From: Gammaproteobacteria bacterium
GTDB lineage: Bacteria > Pseudomonadota > Gammaproteobacteria > Enterobacterales > Alteromonadaceae
NCBI GenBank assembly: GCA_018222405.1
Contig: JAAFAI010000013.1
Span: forward strand, 62,001-126,000
Length of the DNA stretch: 64,000 bases
Direction: 5' to 3'
A program made the position numbers and the translations under genes. The first letter of the stretch is position 1, and each line of letters opens with the position of its first letter. Below the pieces are notes generated by a model. The model did not search any database. It was not told the origin of the DNA and saw only the letters and a list, made by a program, of their open reading frames with translations. Positions 54,250-62,659 of this stretch are shown here, one piece after another.

Positions 54250-55130
54250 TGGCCTGCTCCTTCTGCAATATATGAATGCTCGCTGGCGGTCGCCTCAGCC
54301 GAACTTGCCGCAAAAGCGCGACTTGCATATTCACTAAAAGATACCGGCGCCCTGCCCAGCAGTTTCTCCAGCATGCCGGTCGTATTACTGTTTCGGCCAT
54401 CGAGTACCTCACTGAACAGGTGACGCATCAGCCATACCATATCGTGGTCAAAGCCTGCCGAAGTAAATACATCCACCATGGCTTCAACGCTAAGGTTAAC
54501 GAATCTCAGCGGCTTTCCGGTTATGGTCCCTATCTGCCCTATACAATGCTTAAAAGTCAGCAACTGCGGCCCTGTTATCTCGTATAGCCAGGCGGCAATA
54601 TCAGGGTCAGTGAAACAGCGTACCGCTGCGGCTGCGATATCGTCGGCATCGATAAAAGGCTCCGGCGTGTCGCCGCACGGCAAAGCCACCTCGCCAGCCT
54701 TTATCATGGCGTGGATAAATCCTTCGCTGAAATTCTGATAAAACCAGCTGGCACGGAGGATGTGATAATGCAGGCCACTGCCAGCAACTATCTGTTCGGC
54801 GTCTTCGGCGCCTTTTTCGCCCCGTCCGGAGAGCAATACCATATGACTCACACCGGCTTGTCGGGCAGCTACCACCAGACGGGCAATGTCATCGGCGGCA
54901 CGCACAATGGCCAGATCTGGCTGGTAAGTAACATATACACTGTCAAAGCCATTGAGCAGCTGTTGCCAGCTGTGAGTGCTGTCATGCCAGTCAAATGCCG
55001 GCGTGGTAGTTCTGGATATCCCGCAGACCTCTTCACCCCTTCGGCGTAACCGTTCAATCACCCGACGGCCGGTTTTACCCGAGCCTCCAAGTACCAGAAA
55101 ACGTTTTGGGGAATTAACTAACTGTGTCAT
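54246..55130 (-). CDS. NmrA-like NAD(P)-binding protein
   Basis: A 294-residue Rossmann protein. Start at ATG 55130 behind AGGAGC; the frame is open upstream into the divergent promoter. FLVLGGSGKTGRRVIERLRRRG (11-32) is the nucleotide site; MVLLSGRGEKGAEDAE and LRASWFYQNFSEGF (about 131-144) are NmrA/azoreductase-like blocks. It is the third such protein in the window and most like the NmrA type paired with DUF1772. Divergent from an AraC gene that may control it. Likely a redox sensor or quinone-type reductase. Confidence 0.85.
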   Translation of the reverse strand: MTQLVNSPKRFLVLGGSGKTGRRVIERLRRRGEEVCGISRTTTPAFDWHDSTHSWQQLLNGFDSVYVTYQPDLAIVRAADDIARLVVAARQAGVSHMVLLSGRGEKGAEDAEQIVAGSGLHYHILRASWFYQNFSEGFIHAMIKAGEVALPCGDTPEPFIDADDIAAAAVRCFTDPDIAAWLYEITGPQLLTFKHCIGQIGTITGKPLRFVNLSVEAMVDVFTSAGFDHDMVWLMRHLFSEVLDGRNSNTTGMLEKLLGRAPVSFSEYASRAFAASSAEATASEHSYIAEGAGQ

Positions 55131-55315
55131 CTGAGCTCCTGCTACGGCTTTACCATTTATGCAGTGCTTATAGTATGAGCAGACCGCGACAGCCGACATA
55201 GCCAGGGGTCCACAATACCTGACCGTTCGTCCAGCGATGGCCAAATTAGACTTACGCCAGCAATCAATCGTATAGTTAGCTGGCAGATTGCAAGGACCCA
55301 GCTGAGACGCGCCCC

Positions 55316-56278
55316 ATGACTGACCCGATAAACTCCCCGAACTTCCCGGCCAATAACGACCCTTTTGGCCCGTTCATCGAGCAATTGAAACCGCAAAATA
55401 GTCTTTACTGTTTTTCAACCCTTGCCGCCCCCTGGGGATTAGCCTTACCCGCCATGCCGGGACGCCTTATGCTGCATGTGGTAATGAGCGGCAACTGTTT
55501 GATCACCACCGGGACATCACAAACAGCCCTCTCTGCCGGGGCACTGGTGTTAATCCCCCATGGCAAGGGGCACAGCCTCAAATCTGCTGCTCACGTCAGG
55601 GATGTGCCGTTTTTTGATTCCGGAGTAAAGCAGCTTTCGCCCAACCTTGAGGTACTGGATATTCCGGGTTCGGGTGAAACCACAAAACTGATTTGCGGTG
55701 TGGTGTCTTTTGATCCACTGATTGGCCATTACCTGCTTGATCAGTTACCCGAAGTCATTTGCCTGACGGCTGATGATTATCATGATCTGGCCTGGCTGAC
55801 ATCCACCCTGGAATTAATCAAACGCGAGGCCACAGACCTCGCCGCGGGCAGTGAAACCATTATTACCCGGCTGGCCGAAATCATGTTAATTCAATTACTC
55901 AGGTACTGGCTGAACAACGATCCGCTGGCAAATGAAGGCTGGTTTGCGGCCATGCGTGATAGCCGAATCGGCGCTGCACTAAAAGCCATTCATCAGCAGC
56001 CGGAAGAAAAATGGACGGTAGATAGTCTCGCCGCCATTGCCTGCATGTCCCGCTCTGCTTTTGCGGCAAGATTTACCGAACTGGTGGGTACCAGTGCCAA
56101 AAACTATCTCACCGAATGGCGCTTAACCCTGGCCTATTACCAGCTTAAAAGCGTTAAAGTCCCGCTTATCGAACTCGCACTAAACTGTGGGTACGAGTCT
56201 GAAGCCGCCTTCTCGCGAGCATTCAAGCGGGTTATAGGCATGTCTCCCAGCCAGGTAGAACGAAGCACAGCCTTGTAA
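55316..56278 (+). CDS. AraC-family regulator with cupin_6 domain
   Basis: A 320-residue regulator. The N-terminal cupin_6 domain (about 20-180) has LHVVMSGNCLITTG and SAGALVLIPHGKGHSL. The C-terminal two-HTH domain (about 215-315) has WTVDSLAAIACMSRSAFAARFTELVGTSAKNYLTEWRL and IELALNCGYESEAAFSRAFKRVIGMSPSQ. It is divergent from the NmrA-DUF1772 genes (about 185 bases apart). Such AraC regulators usually activate a neighbouring oxidoreductase gene in response to an organic effector. Confidence 0.9.
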   Translation: MTDPINSPNFPANNDPFGPFIEQLKPQNSLYCFSTLAAPWGLALPAMPGRLMLHVVMSGNCLITTGTSQTALSAGALVLIPHGKGHSLKSAAHVRDVPFFDSGVKQLSPNLEVLDIPGSGETTKLICGVVSFDPLIGHYLLDQLPEVICLTADDYHDLAWLTSTLELIKREATDLAAGSETIITRLAEIMLIQLLRYWLNNDPLANEGWFAAMRDSRIGAALKAIHQQPEEKWTVDSLAAIACMSRSAFAARFTELVGTSAKNYLTEWRLTLAYYQLKSVKVPLIELALNCGYESEAAFSRAFKRVIGMSPSQVERSTAL

Positions 56279-56448
56279 ATCCGAGTCGCTCCAGCATTAC
56301 ATGATTTGTTAGACAAAAGCGTATACCTCACCCTCTTAAAGCCAAAAATACGGCTACACAGCTACAAAATCAATAGTAGACAGAAAAGTATATTTATAGA
56401 AAAAACAATCGCTTCTCAATTTTAAGTGATTTTTCTTCCTCCAGCCCA

Positions 56449-56478
56449 TTGCACAAAGTAGACAGATCTGTGTATTTT
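56449..56478 (+). promoter_or_regulatory. Candidate sigma-70 promoter of AhpD-like gene
   Basis: TTGCAC (56449-56454) and TATTTT (56473-56478) with 18-base spacing. It lies 71 bases ahead of the start codon. Confidence 0.4.
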
Positions 56479-56490
56479 AAATAACACCAC

Positions 56491-56506
56491 TTGAACGGTC
56501 GCTCAA
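56491..56506. promoter_or_regulatory. TetR-type palindrome
   Basis: TTGAACGGTCGCTCAA: 7-bp arms with one mismatch around GT, like many TetR-family operators. It begins 12 bases past the candidate -10 and would block transcription of the AhpD-like gene. Confidence 0.5.
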
Positions 56507-56549
56507 AAGCACCTCAGGTTTATTCACAGTTCCTATTTGGAGAAATGTT

Positions 56550-57098
56550 ATGTCAGTGTCAGGTTTACATGTACCCGCTTGTATCGATGATGCTCCGGCT
56601 GCTTCACAAATCCCGTTACAGGGCGTGCTTAAGCAACTCGGCAGTGTACCAAATCTATTTCGAATGATTGCCAATAGTCCGGCCGCTCTCAATGGCTACC
56701 TGGAAATGTCACAGTCACTGGGCAAAGGCATATTGCCAGCTTCCGTGCGCGAGGCTATTGCACTGCTGGTAGCTCAGATAAACGAGTGTGATTACTGCCT
56801 GTCTGCGCACGCTTTTCTGGCCGCGAACCTGGTGAAGGTGGAAGACAGTGAAATTACTGCTAACCGCAAAGGGCTGTCCCGGGATCGACAAACACAGGCG
56901 ATATTGCAGTTTACCGGCGAAGTGGTTTCGCAGCGGGGCAAGGTTAGCGATGACAGCCTGGCAAGAATTCGTGAAGCCGGTTTGAATGACGCCGAAATTG
57001 TAGAGGTAGTGCAGCATGTTGCGCTGAATATCTTTACTAATTATCTCAATAATGCCGGCCGGGCAGAGGTTGATTTTCCTCTGGTTCACCCGGTTTAA
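56550..57098 (+). CDS. AhpD/carboxymuconolactone decarboxylase-like protein
   Basis: A 182-residue alkylhydroperoxidase AhpD-like fold. [28 protein letters not shown] segment (about 68-90) holds the redox pair C76/C79 and a following His, as in Ahp[20 protein letters not shown] is the N-terminal family block. Likely a peroxide or electrophile-handling protein in the cytoplasm. Ribosome site GGAG before the ATG. A TetR-type operator and a promoter are upstream. The DUF1348 gene follows after 14 bases. Confidence 0.88.
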   Translation: MSVSGLHVPACIDDAPAASQIPLQGVLKQLGSVPNLFRMIANSPAALNGYLEMSQSLGKGILPASVREAIALLVAQINECDYCLSAHAFLAANLVKVEDSEITANRKGLSRDRQTQAILQFTGEVVSQRGKVSDDSLARIREAGLNDAEIVEVVQHVALNIFTNYLNNAGRAEVDFPLVHPV

Positions 57099-57112
57099 GC
57101 GAGGACCGACAC

Positions 57113-57592
57113 ATGAACAACAGCGAACAACCTCGTCCGCCACTGCCGCCGTTCACACTGGCAACGGCGACGGAAAAAGTGCGCCTCGCCGAAGATGGCT
57201 GGAATAGCCGAGATCCGGTAAAGGTTGCCCAAGCTTACAGTATCGACACCCAATGGCGTAACCGCGCTGAGTTTATTCACGGGCGCGATCAGGCAGCGCA
57301 GTTTCTGGCCCGTAAATGGGATAAAGAACTTGAGTACCGATTGATTAAAGAACTGTGGGCATTTACTGAAAACCGCATAGCAGTGCGTTATGCCTACGAA
57401 TGGCGGGATGATTCGTCTAACTGGTTCCGCTCTTACGGCAATGAAAACTGGGAGTTCAACAACCAGGGCTTGATGGTTAACCGCCACGCCTCATTGAATG
57501 ATCTGCCAATCACGTCGCAAGAGCGCCTGTTTAAATGGCCACTGGGACGACGTCCCGATGACCATCCGGGTTTGTCTCAACTGGGCCTCTAG
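57113..57592 (+). CDS. DUF1348 NTF2-like protein
   Basis: A 159-residue NTF2-fold protein of the DUF1348 family. The [25 protein letters not shown] block (about 30-54) and [13 protein letters not shown] are typical, as is [23 protein letters not shown] (about 91-113) and NDLPI near the end. No clear active site; function unknown. It is in an operon with the AhpD-like gene and ends at a strong terminator. Confidence 0.9.
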   Translation: MNNSEQPRPPLPPFTLATATEKVRLAEDGWNSRDPVKVAQAYSIDTQWRNRAEFIHGRDQAAQFLARKWDKELEYRLIKELWAFTENRIAVRYAYEWRDDSSNWFRSYGNENWEFNNQGLMVNRHASLNDLPITSQERLFKWPLGRRPDDHPGLSQLGL

Positions 57593-57601
57593 CCCCCTGT
57601 T

Positions 57602-57628
57602 GCGGGGCAACACTGCCCCGCTTTTTTT
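57602..57628 (+). terminator. Rho-independent terminator
   Basis: GCGGGGCA-ACAC-TGCCCCGC followed by T7. It lies 9 bases past the DUF1348 stop. Confidence 0.92.
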
Positions 57629-57771
57629 AATTTAAGCGGTATAGCAAACGCGGAAAGTATGGCAACCAGTTTACTTTGAAGCCAGCGAACCTGATTTTCT
57701 ATACAGAACTGTTTACTTTTTAAGATAACGGCTGTCACGCTGTGATTCGTTACCGTCTCTCAGCGCTGAGG

Positions 57772-57780
57772 TTATCTCAA
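57772..57780 (+). promoter_or_regulatory. TTATCTCAA element, copy 1
   Basis: TTATCTCAA followed by a CA-rich segment lies 32 bases before the first tandem AraC gene. An identical 9-mer is at 59611, before the DoxX gene. It may be half of an AraC-type direct-repeat site. Confidence 0.3.
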
Positions 57781-57812
57781 CACAACCTTAAACCGGTAAA
57801 GAGAGATATCAC

Positions 57813-58658
57813 ATGGACAATTTAAGCGGCATTCTTAATCAACATACATTTGCTACTACTATTAACCACAGCGGTCAGCTAAGCGGCATAAAACACTTTG
57901 GCCAGCATGGCCAGTTACATCTGCTCGAATCAGGCACCGTGCGGCTAAACCGACCAGGGCAGCGGGAAATCCTGATGGATCGCCCTTCTGTTGTGTTACT
58001 CCCCAAAGGCGCTTCACATTATCTGCAATCGGTTGGCGACAAACCGGCCAGGCTTATCAGTGCCAGCGTAACCTTTACCATTGCCAGTTCGTCACTGCTG
58101 ATCAACGCTTTACCGGACATTGTCTATTTGCAGGTCTCACCTGAGTGTTCTCTGTCCTGCACCGTGCAATGGTTATTTAACGAAGTCTTTGCGCAGCGGT
58201 TTGGCAAAGACATCATGATCAATAAGCTCGGTGAAATTTTTATGTTGCAGGTACTGCGTCATGCCACCGAACAAGGCAGTTTGCACCAGGGTGCCATTGC
58301 CGCTCTTAATCATCCGCAAATGCGCAGAGTAATCGAAGTCATCCATGACCAACCGGGTCATCATTGGACGCTGAACGAACTTGCAAGTATTGCCGCGATG
58401 TCCCGGTCTAAGTTTGCTGAGAGTTTTAAAACCCTGGTGGGGCAAACCCCCAACGACTACATCACTGACCTGCGTTTAGCCGTTGCCCAACAGCTGTTAA
58501 GGCACAACAAGCCGGTCAATTTTGTCGCCGGTGAAGTGGGCTACGAGCACGGTTCGGCGCTGGTCAGGATTTTTAAGAAAAAGCTGGGGGTATCACCGCG
58601 CCAGTGGTTACAACAAAGTCGCGGTAATCAGGCGTCAGCGGCGGGGGCCTTGGTTTAG
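57813..58658 (+). CDS. AraC-family regulator, tandem paralogue 1
   Basis: A 281-residue AraC regulator with an N-terminal cupin-like half (about 20-160: LHLLESGTVRLNRPG; DRPSVVLLPKGASHYLQ). The DNA-binding half (about 175-270) has HHWTLNELASIAAMSRSKFAESFKTLVGQTPNDYITDLRL and VNFVAGEVGYEHGSALVRIFKKKLGVSPRQW. It is followed after 25 bases by a paralogue with the same layout, showing tandem duplication and divergence. Effectors unknown. Confidence 0.9.
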   Translation: MDNLSGILNQHTFATTINHSGQLSGIKHFGQHGQLHLLESGTVRLNRPGQREILMDRPSVVLLPKGASHYLQSVGDKPARLISASVTFTIASSSLLINALPDIVYLQVSPECSLSCTVQWLFNEVFAQRFGKDIMINKLGEIFMLQVLRHATEQGSLHQGAIAALNHPQMRRVIEVIHDQPGHHWTLNELASIAAMSRSKFAESFKTLVGQTPNDYITDLRLAVAQQLLRHNKPVNFVAGEVGYEHGSALVRIFKKKLGVSPRQWLQQSRGNQASAAGALV

Positions 58659-58683
58659 CCGCCTGTCAATTCAGAGGATACAG

Positions 58684-59559
58684 ATGGACAACATAGCAAA
58701 TATCGTAAGACGGATATCGTTAAAAGCCGAAGTATTTTTTAGTGGAAAACTGTGCGGGATCCAGTCGTTCAGCAACGACGAAAAAGGCCACCTTCACCTG
58801 CTGAAATCCGGCTGCTTAACCATCGTTATGAAAGATGGTACCAAACGGGTCATCGACAAGCCTTCCGTGATTTTTATACCGGGCCCGGTTGAACACCGAA
58901 TTCTGGCAGAACAGTCGGCCGGTGCCGAAATGGTTTGTGCCACTATCAGTATGGAATCAGTGCATCAAAAGCTGCTGCTGGAGGCTTTTCCACCGCTAAT
59001 TACCTTGGCGCTGGATACCGAGCAATACATCGGGCAAACCGCGCAATGGCTGTTTGACGAAGCCTTTAGCCGCTCGGTAACCCGGGGGGTGATGATCGAC
59101 AAGCTCAGTGAAATCTTTTTGCTTCAGGTCCTGCGCTACATTCTGGAAAACGACCTGGCAAAAGGCGGGGTACTGGCAGCGCTGAGTCATCCCATGATGG
59201 CAAAGGTGATAAGTACCATGCACAACCAGCCCGAGGTCAACTGGACAGTAGATTCACTGGCTGACATTGCGGCGATGTCGCGCTCCCGGTTTGCTGCCAC
59301 GTTTAAAAGTGTGGTGGGTCTGACCCCCAACGATTATTTAACCGATATTCGCATTGCACTGGCTCAGGAGATGTTGCAGGACAACAAGCCGGTAAACCTG
59401 GTAGCTAATCTGGTAGGTTACGAGCACGGCTCCGCACTGGCCAGGCTGTTTCGCAAGAAACTCGGCATCTCGCCTAAGCAATGGCTCAGACAGCCGGCAA
59501 CCGGTCACAATGAACCGCTTAAAACGTCACATCAGCTCGCCACGGATAAAAACGAATAG
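58684..59559 (+). CDS. AraC-family regulator, tandem paralogue 2
   Basis: A 291-residue paralogue of the preceding gene. Start at ATG 58684 behind AGAGGATA; the longer open frame overlaps the previous gene and is a shadow. Cupin-like half with LHLLKSGCLTIVMKDG and DKPSVIFIPGPVEHRIL. DNA-binding half with WTVDSLADIAAMSRSRFAATFKSVVGLTPNDYLTDIRI and VNLVANLVGYEHGSALARLFRKKLGISPKQW. Most recognition-helix residues are shared with paralogue 1, so the two may bind similar sites or form mixed control. Confidence 0.9.
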   Translation: MDNIANIVRRISLKAEVFFSGKLCGIQSFSNDEKGHLHLLKSGCLTIVMKDGTKRVIDKPSVIFIPGPVEHRILAEQSAGAEMVCATISMESVHQKLLLEAFPPLITLALDTEQYIGQTAQWLFDEAFSRSVTRGVMIDKLSEIFLLQVLRYILENDLAKGGVLAALSHPMMAKVISTMHNQPEVNWTVDSLADIAAMSRSRFAATFKSVVGLTPNDYLTDIRIALAQEMLQDNKPVNLVANLVGYEHGSALARLFRKKLGISPKQWLRQPATGHNEPLKTSHQLATDKNE

Positions 59560-59610
59560 ATACAAAGCGCAGACGATTGGTCGCTTTTGCCAACCCTGGA
59601 TCCCTTACAG

Positions 59611-59619
59611 TTATCTCAA
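59611..59619 (+). promoter_or_regulatory. TTATCTCAA element, copy 2
   Basis: Identical to the 9-mer at 57772. It lies 51 bases before the DoxX start codon. Possible target of the tandem AraC regulators. Confidence 0.3.
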
Positions 59620-59670
59620 TGGCAACAGGCCAGAACATATTGATTAGCATATTAACGTAGGAAGACCATT

Positions 59671-60150
59671 GTGAAACCATTAGCCTTAATGTTTGGCCGC
59701 TTAAGTGCCATCACTACCAACCTGTTTACACCCTTACAATCAGTCCTCTCCGTAGCCGGACGACTGTATGTCTCCTGGGTGTTTTTTGCTTCAGGACTGA
59801 CGAAAACCAATGACTGGGAAACCACCCTGTTTTTGTTTGAATACGAGTATCACGTGCCGCTACTCCCCTTCGCGCTGGCAGCTTGTCTGGCAACTATCGC
59901 CGAACTGCTGCTACCGGTGTTAATAAGCCTGGGGATCGTCAGTCGGTTAAGTGCCCTGGGGCTCGGTATTGTGAATGTGGTAGCCGTGATAAGCCTGGAA
60001 GAGATTGCTCCTGCTGCTTTATATGGCCATGTTATCTGGGGACTCATTTTACTGCATATCACTGTTTGGGGAGCTGGCAAATTGTCGCTTGATCACGTGA
60101 TTACCCGCCATAAAGCCCGGCCAATGGCAGTTGCCCCTACCACAGCGTGA
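59671..60150 (+). CDS. DoxX-family membrane protein
   Basis: A 159-residue four-helix DoxX protein. GTG start at 59671 behind AGGAAG. LSVAGRLYVSWVFFASGLTKTNDWETT (about 25-51) is the family block; FEYEYHVPLLPFALAACLATIAELLLPVLI and ALYGHVIWGLILLHITVWGAGKLSLDHVI form the later helices. Relatives pass reducing equivalents or help handle oxidants at the membrane. The next gene starts 10 bases after its stop. It follows the tandem AraC genes and may be their target. Confidence 0.88.
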   Translation: MKPLALMFGRLSAITTNLFTPLQSVLSVAGRLYVSWVFFASGLTKTNDWETTLFLFEYEYHVPLLPFALAACLATIAELLLPVLISLGIVSRLSALGLGIVNVVAVISLEEIAPAALYGHVIWGLILLHITVWGAGKLSLDHVITRHKARPMAVAPTTA

Positions 60151-60160
60151 GACTTTTGCC

Positions 60161-61168
60161 GTGACCAAGCTGCATTTATCCGGTGAAACACCCCTACCCG
60201 GCGCTCCGTCTGTCACTTTAGACAGCGGAGACCGCTGCATTCCGCAGCATTATCTCGCCTATGCGCATACTCGCCAGACAGTAGAACAGATTATCCGTGA
60301 TTGTCAGTTTGACGATGATTACCTGATCATGGCCGGCGAGGACCAGCAGGGATTATTCATTCAGATTGGTGTTATCGGCTTCGATACTTACCGGCCGCGC
60401 CAGAATCAACCAAAACGTAAACTGGTCTATGGCCGGCGTTGGCGAATCGAACCCCATTTTCCAACTTCTGAACTCATCCAAACCATTTTTCTGGCCGTCA
60501 AAAAAGCCCGCGAGCATGAAGTCAGGGAGCGATTTAAACTCACTATCAACGGGCAGCAGAGTGCGCCATTCAGTACCCACCAGGATTTACCTTTGTTTAT
60601 CCGTCAGGCAGATGCCTTACGCCACCGGCAAAACGGCCAGGCGCTGAGTCACTTTCGTAGGGAAGCCGTCGCCCTGTGCAGGCAATTGCGTTTTGACCAT
60701 GCCCCACTATCCATACTCAATATCGAACAACGCTATAACGATCAGTTGCTTGTGGATATAGCGCTTCGCCCGACGGCGCTTTCAGAACTGCCGGAAACAC
60801 AGAGCACTAACGATACGCTGCTGCTTAAATCTCCCTCAACCAATGAACTGCTGTTTGCTCTGATGGATTTATTTATTCAACGCAGCAATATCCAGGTGGC
60901 CGAACACTTTACTTACCAGGGCATTGCCCGCTTTAGCCAGGCTTACAGTGCTGTGAATCTGGCTCACCTGTCGCTGCAAACCCGACAACGCAACACAGAA
61001 GCAAAACACCGTGAATTCTATCACCGGTTAGCTGCTCATAATGAATGTATCGATCGCAACCGTGCACCGCTGGTTGTTGGCCGCAGACTTCACGCCGACG
61101 TTGAGACCCGCCTGAGCAGGCAGAGTGACCTGGAGGGATTTATGCCGGCGCCAGCGAATGATAATTAG
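60161..61168 (+). CDS. Hypothetical protein, conserved layout, unknown function
   Basis: A 335-residue cytoplasmic protein with no family that I can name. GTG start at 60161, 10 bases after DoxX; a TTG at 60131 inside the DoxX gene is also in frame. Visible features: MAGEDQQGLFIQIGVIGFDTYR (about 55-76), RKLVYGRRWRIEPHFPTSELIQTIFLAVKKAREHEVRERF, a middle region rich in His and Arg, and LNIEQRYNDQLLVDIALRP. No signal peptide or membrane helix. Context suggests a link to DoxX. Confidence 0.6.
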   Translation: MTKLHLSGETPLPGAPSVTLDSGDRCIPQHYLAYAHTRQTVEQIIRDCQFDDDYLIMAGEDQQGLFIQIGVIGFDTYRPRQNQPKRKLVYGRRWRIEPHFPTSELIQTIFLAVKKAREHEVRERFKLTINGQQSAPFSTHQDLPLFIRQADALRHRQNGQALSHFRREAVALCRQLRFDHAPLSILNIEQRYNDQLLVDIALRPTALSELPETQSTNDTLLLKSPSTNELLFALMDLFIQRSNIQVAEHFTYQGIARFSQAYSAVNLAHLSLQTRQRNTEAKHREFYHRLAAHNECIDRNRAPLVVGRRLHADVETRLSRQSDLEGFMPAPANDN

Positions 61169-61219
61169 TCGCGATTTATCGCGCTTAATAAATTACTTCA
61201 CCATAAGCGGCACCTGATA

Positions 61220-61816
61220 TTAATGCGCCGGCTGGGTATGCAGGGTGAGTAATGACACGGCAATTTGCTTGGCTACCTGAGCCGCATTGCGGTTACTAGT
61301 GGTATGGGCATTAACAATTGCGCCATCAGTTAGCACGGCTAACTGTACGGCCAGGTCATGGGGATCGGCCAGGGTTAATCCTGACATCAGCTCTTCAATG
61401 TACTGGATCACCAGCCGCTTATGCATGGCACAAATGACATGTACAGGATGGTCCTGGCGAGGATATTCGGCCGACGCATTAATAAACATACAGCCGGAAA
61501 ACTGCTTTGAGGTGGTCCATTCTTCGATGGCATCAAAATAAGCCAACACCCGGGCAAATGCCGGTTCGCCGGTTTGCCTGGACTCAAACTTCTTAACCCC
61601 GGCTTTCAGCATAGCCATAAATTCCTGATCGCGGCGCTGCAAGGTTGCAATAACCAGCTCATCCTTGGATTTAAAATGATTATACAGCGTGCGTTTAGCT
61701 ACACCGGCATGTTCAAGCACCGTATCAATACCCGTACCTTTAATGCCCTCTCGATAAAACAGCTGTTGCGCGGTTTCAACCAAATGCTCGCGCTTGCTTT
61801 TACGCCCCTGCGTCAT
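61220..61816 (-). CDS. TetR-family regulator
   Basis: A 198-residue TetR regulator. The HTH FYREGIKGTGIDTVLEHAGVAKRTLYNHFKSKDELVIATL (about 20-58) is standard. The ligand half (about 85-190) has FSGCMFINASAEYP, a Cys-containing motif found in the TetR_C_16/YxaF-like group. Basic start MTQGRKSKREHLVE. No clear self-operator was seen. Several TTGA-type palindromes in this part of the window could be its targets. Confidence 0.9.
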   Translation of the reverse strand: MTQGRKSKREHLVETAQQLFYREGIKGTGIDTVLEHAGVAKRTLYNHFKSKDELVIATLQRRDQEFMAMLKAGVKKFESRQTGEPAFARVLAYFDAIEEWTTSKQFSGCMFINASAEYPRQDHPVHVICAMHKRLVIQYIEELMSGLTLADPHDLAVQLAVLTDGAIVNAHTTSNRNAAQVAKQIAVSLLTLHTQPAH

Positions 61817-61878
61817 ATTGCCACCTCATTAAGTACACAGATCAGTATACATCAATTGTGGACAAACAAAAGGCCTTG

Positions 61879-62088
61879 CTATCCACTGCTAGCAACGCTT
61901 AAGCGGCCATACAAATATACCGAAAAAGGCACACAATAACTCAGGATGGCTTTGATTAAATTAAACTCCATCTGTCCCATCACCGCTTCGTACTGGTTAA
62001 TCACTAGCAGCACGCTGCCCACTACGGCAGCCGTTTTTAGCGCTCCGGTTAATTCACTTCGTGATGGCATTTTGCGCGGCGTGGCCAT
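61879..62088 (-). CDS. NrtS-like small membrane protein
   Basis: A 69-residue protein with two membrane helices: TAAVVGSVLLVINQYEAVMG (about 19-38) and IKAILSYCVPFSVYLYGRLS (about 45-64). Layout and VINQYEA / SYCVPFSVY resemble NrtS nitrate/nitrite carrier proteins. Its ATG overlaps the stop of the TlpA-like gene (TAATG), so they are co-translated. Transport of nitrate has not been shown from sequence. Confidence 0.65.
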   Translation of the reverse strand: MATPRKMPSRSELTGALKTAAVVGSVLLVINQYEAVMGQMEFNLIKAILSYCVPFSVYLYGRLSVASSG

Positions 62089-62579
62089 TAGTTTGTCAGC
62101 GCCTTTTCAATACCGTCAGGATAACGGTGACCGCGATAGAGTATTTGCCCGCTCTGCGACACAATTACAAACACCGGTGTACCAAACACATGATAAGCCT
62201 GACTGATCCGGCTTTCATGATCAAAAGCCACCGGGAAGTGGATATCGTAATCGCGCAGGTACTGCTGCGCTTTAGCAACTGAATCATTAATTCCCACATT
62301 CACTGCCAGTACGTTGATCTGCTCAGAAAACTGCTCATGCAAATTTACCACCCTGGGCGTGGCCTTTTTACAATACGGACACCAGGTTGCCCAAAAGTAC
62401 AGCAAGGTAGGTTTGTCTGCGCGCTGCGCCGGAAAATCAAAAGATTCACCATTCAGGCCGTTAAAATGAAAAGACGGCGTCTGCTGCACTGCCGGCCTCT
62501 GCTCCTGTGCTACTGCTGGCCAGTTAACGGCAAGCAGTAACAGAATAATGCCAATTACACGGCTTGTTGTGTTTTGCAT
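62088..62579 (-). CDS. TlpA-like thiol:disulfide protein
   Basis: A 163-residue periplasmic thioredoxin-fold protein. Start at ATG 62579 behind AGAG gives a signal peptide ending LLLAVNWPAVAQ. The active site is FWATWCPYCKK (about 64-74, WCPYC). FGTPVFVIVSQSGQILYRGH (about 130-149) holds the cis-Pro and the strand pair. Acts as a reductant or oxidant of exported proteins, often haem or copper-related. It is upstream of the NrtS-like gene in the same unit. Confidence 0.9.
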   Translation of the reverse strand: MQNTTSRVIGIILLLLAVNWPAVAQEQRPAVQQTPSFHFNGLNGESFDFPAQRADKPTLLYFWATWCPYCKKATPRVVNLHEQFSEQINVLAVNVGINDSVAKAQQYLRDYDIHFPVAFDHESRISQAYHVFGTPVFVIVSQSGQILYRGHRYPDGIEKALTN

Positions 62580-62659
62580 GATAACTCTACTTCTTTTACT
62601 CATGATGATGGTTTATATGACCGTGAACACCCCGACATTCTTTCTGTCAGGCCTTGTTG

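Noticed and set aside
58522..58683. N-terminal extension of the second AraC paralogue
   Set aside because: It overlaps the previous gene in another frame, and the residues are not like the family; ATG 58684 has a ribosome site.
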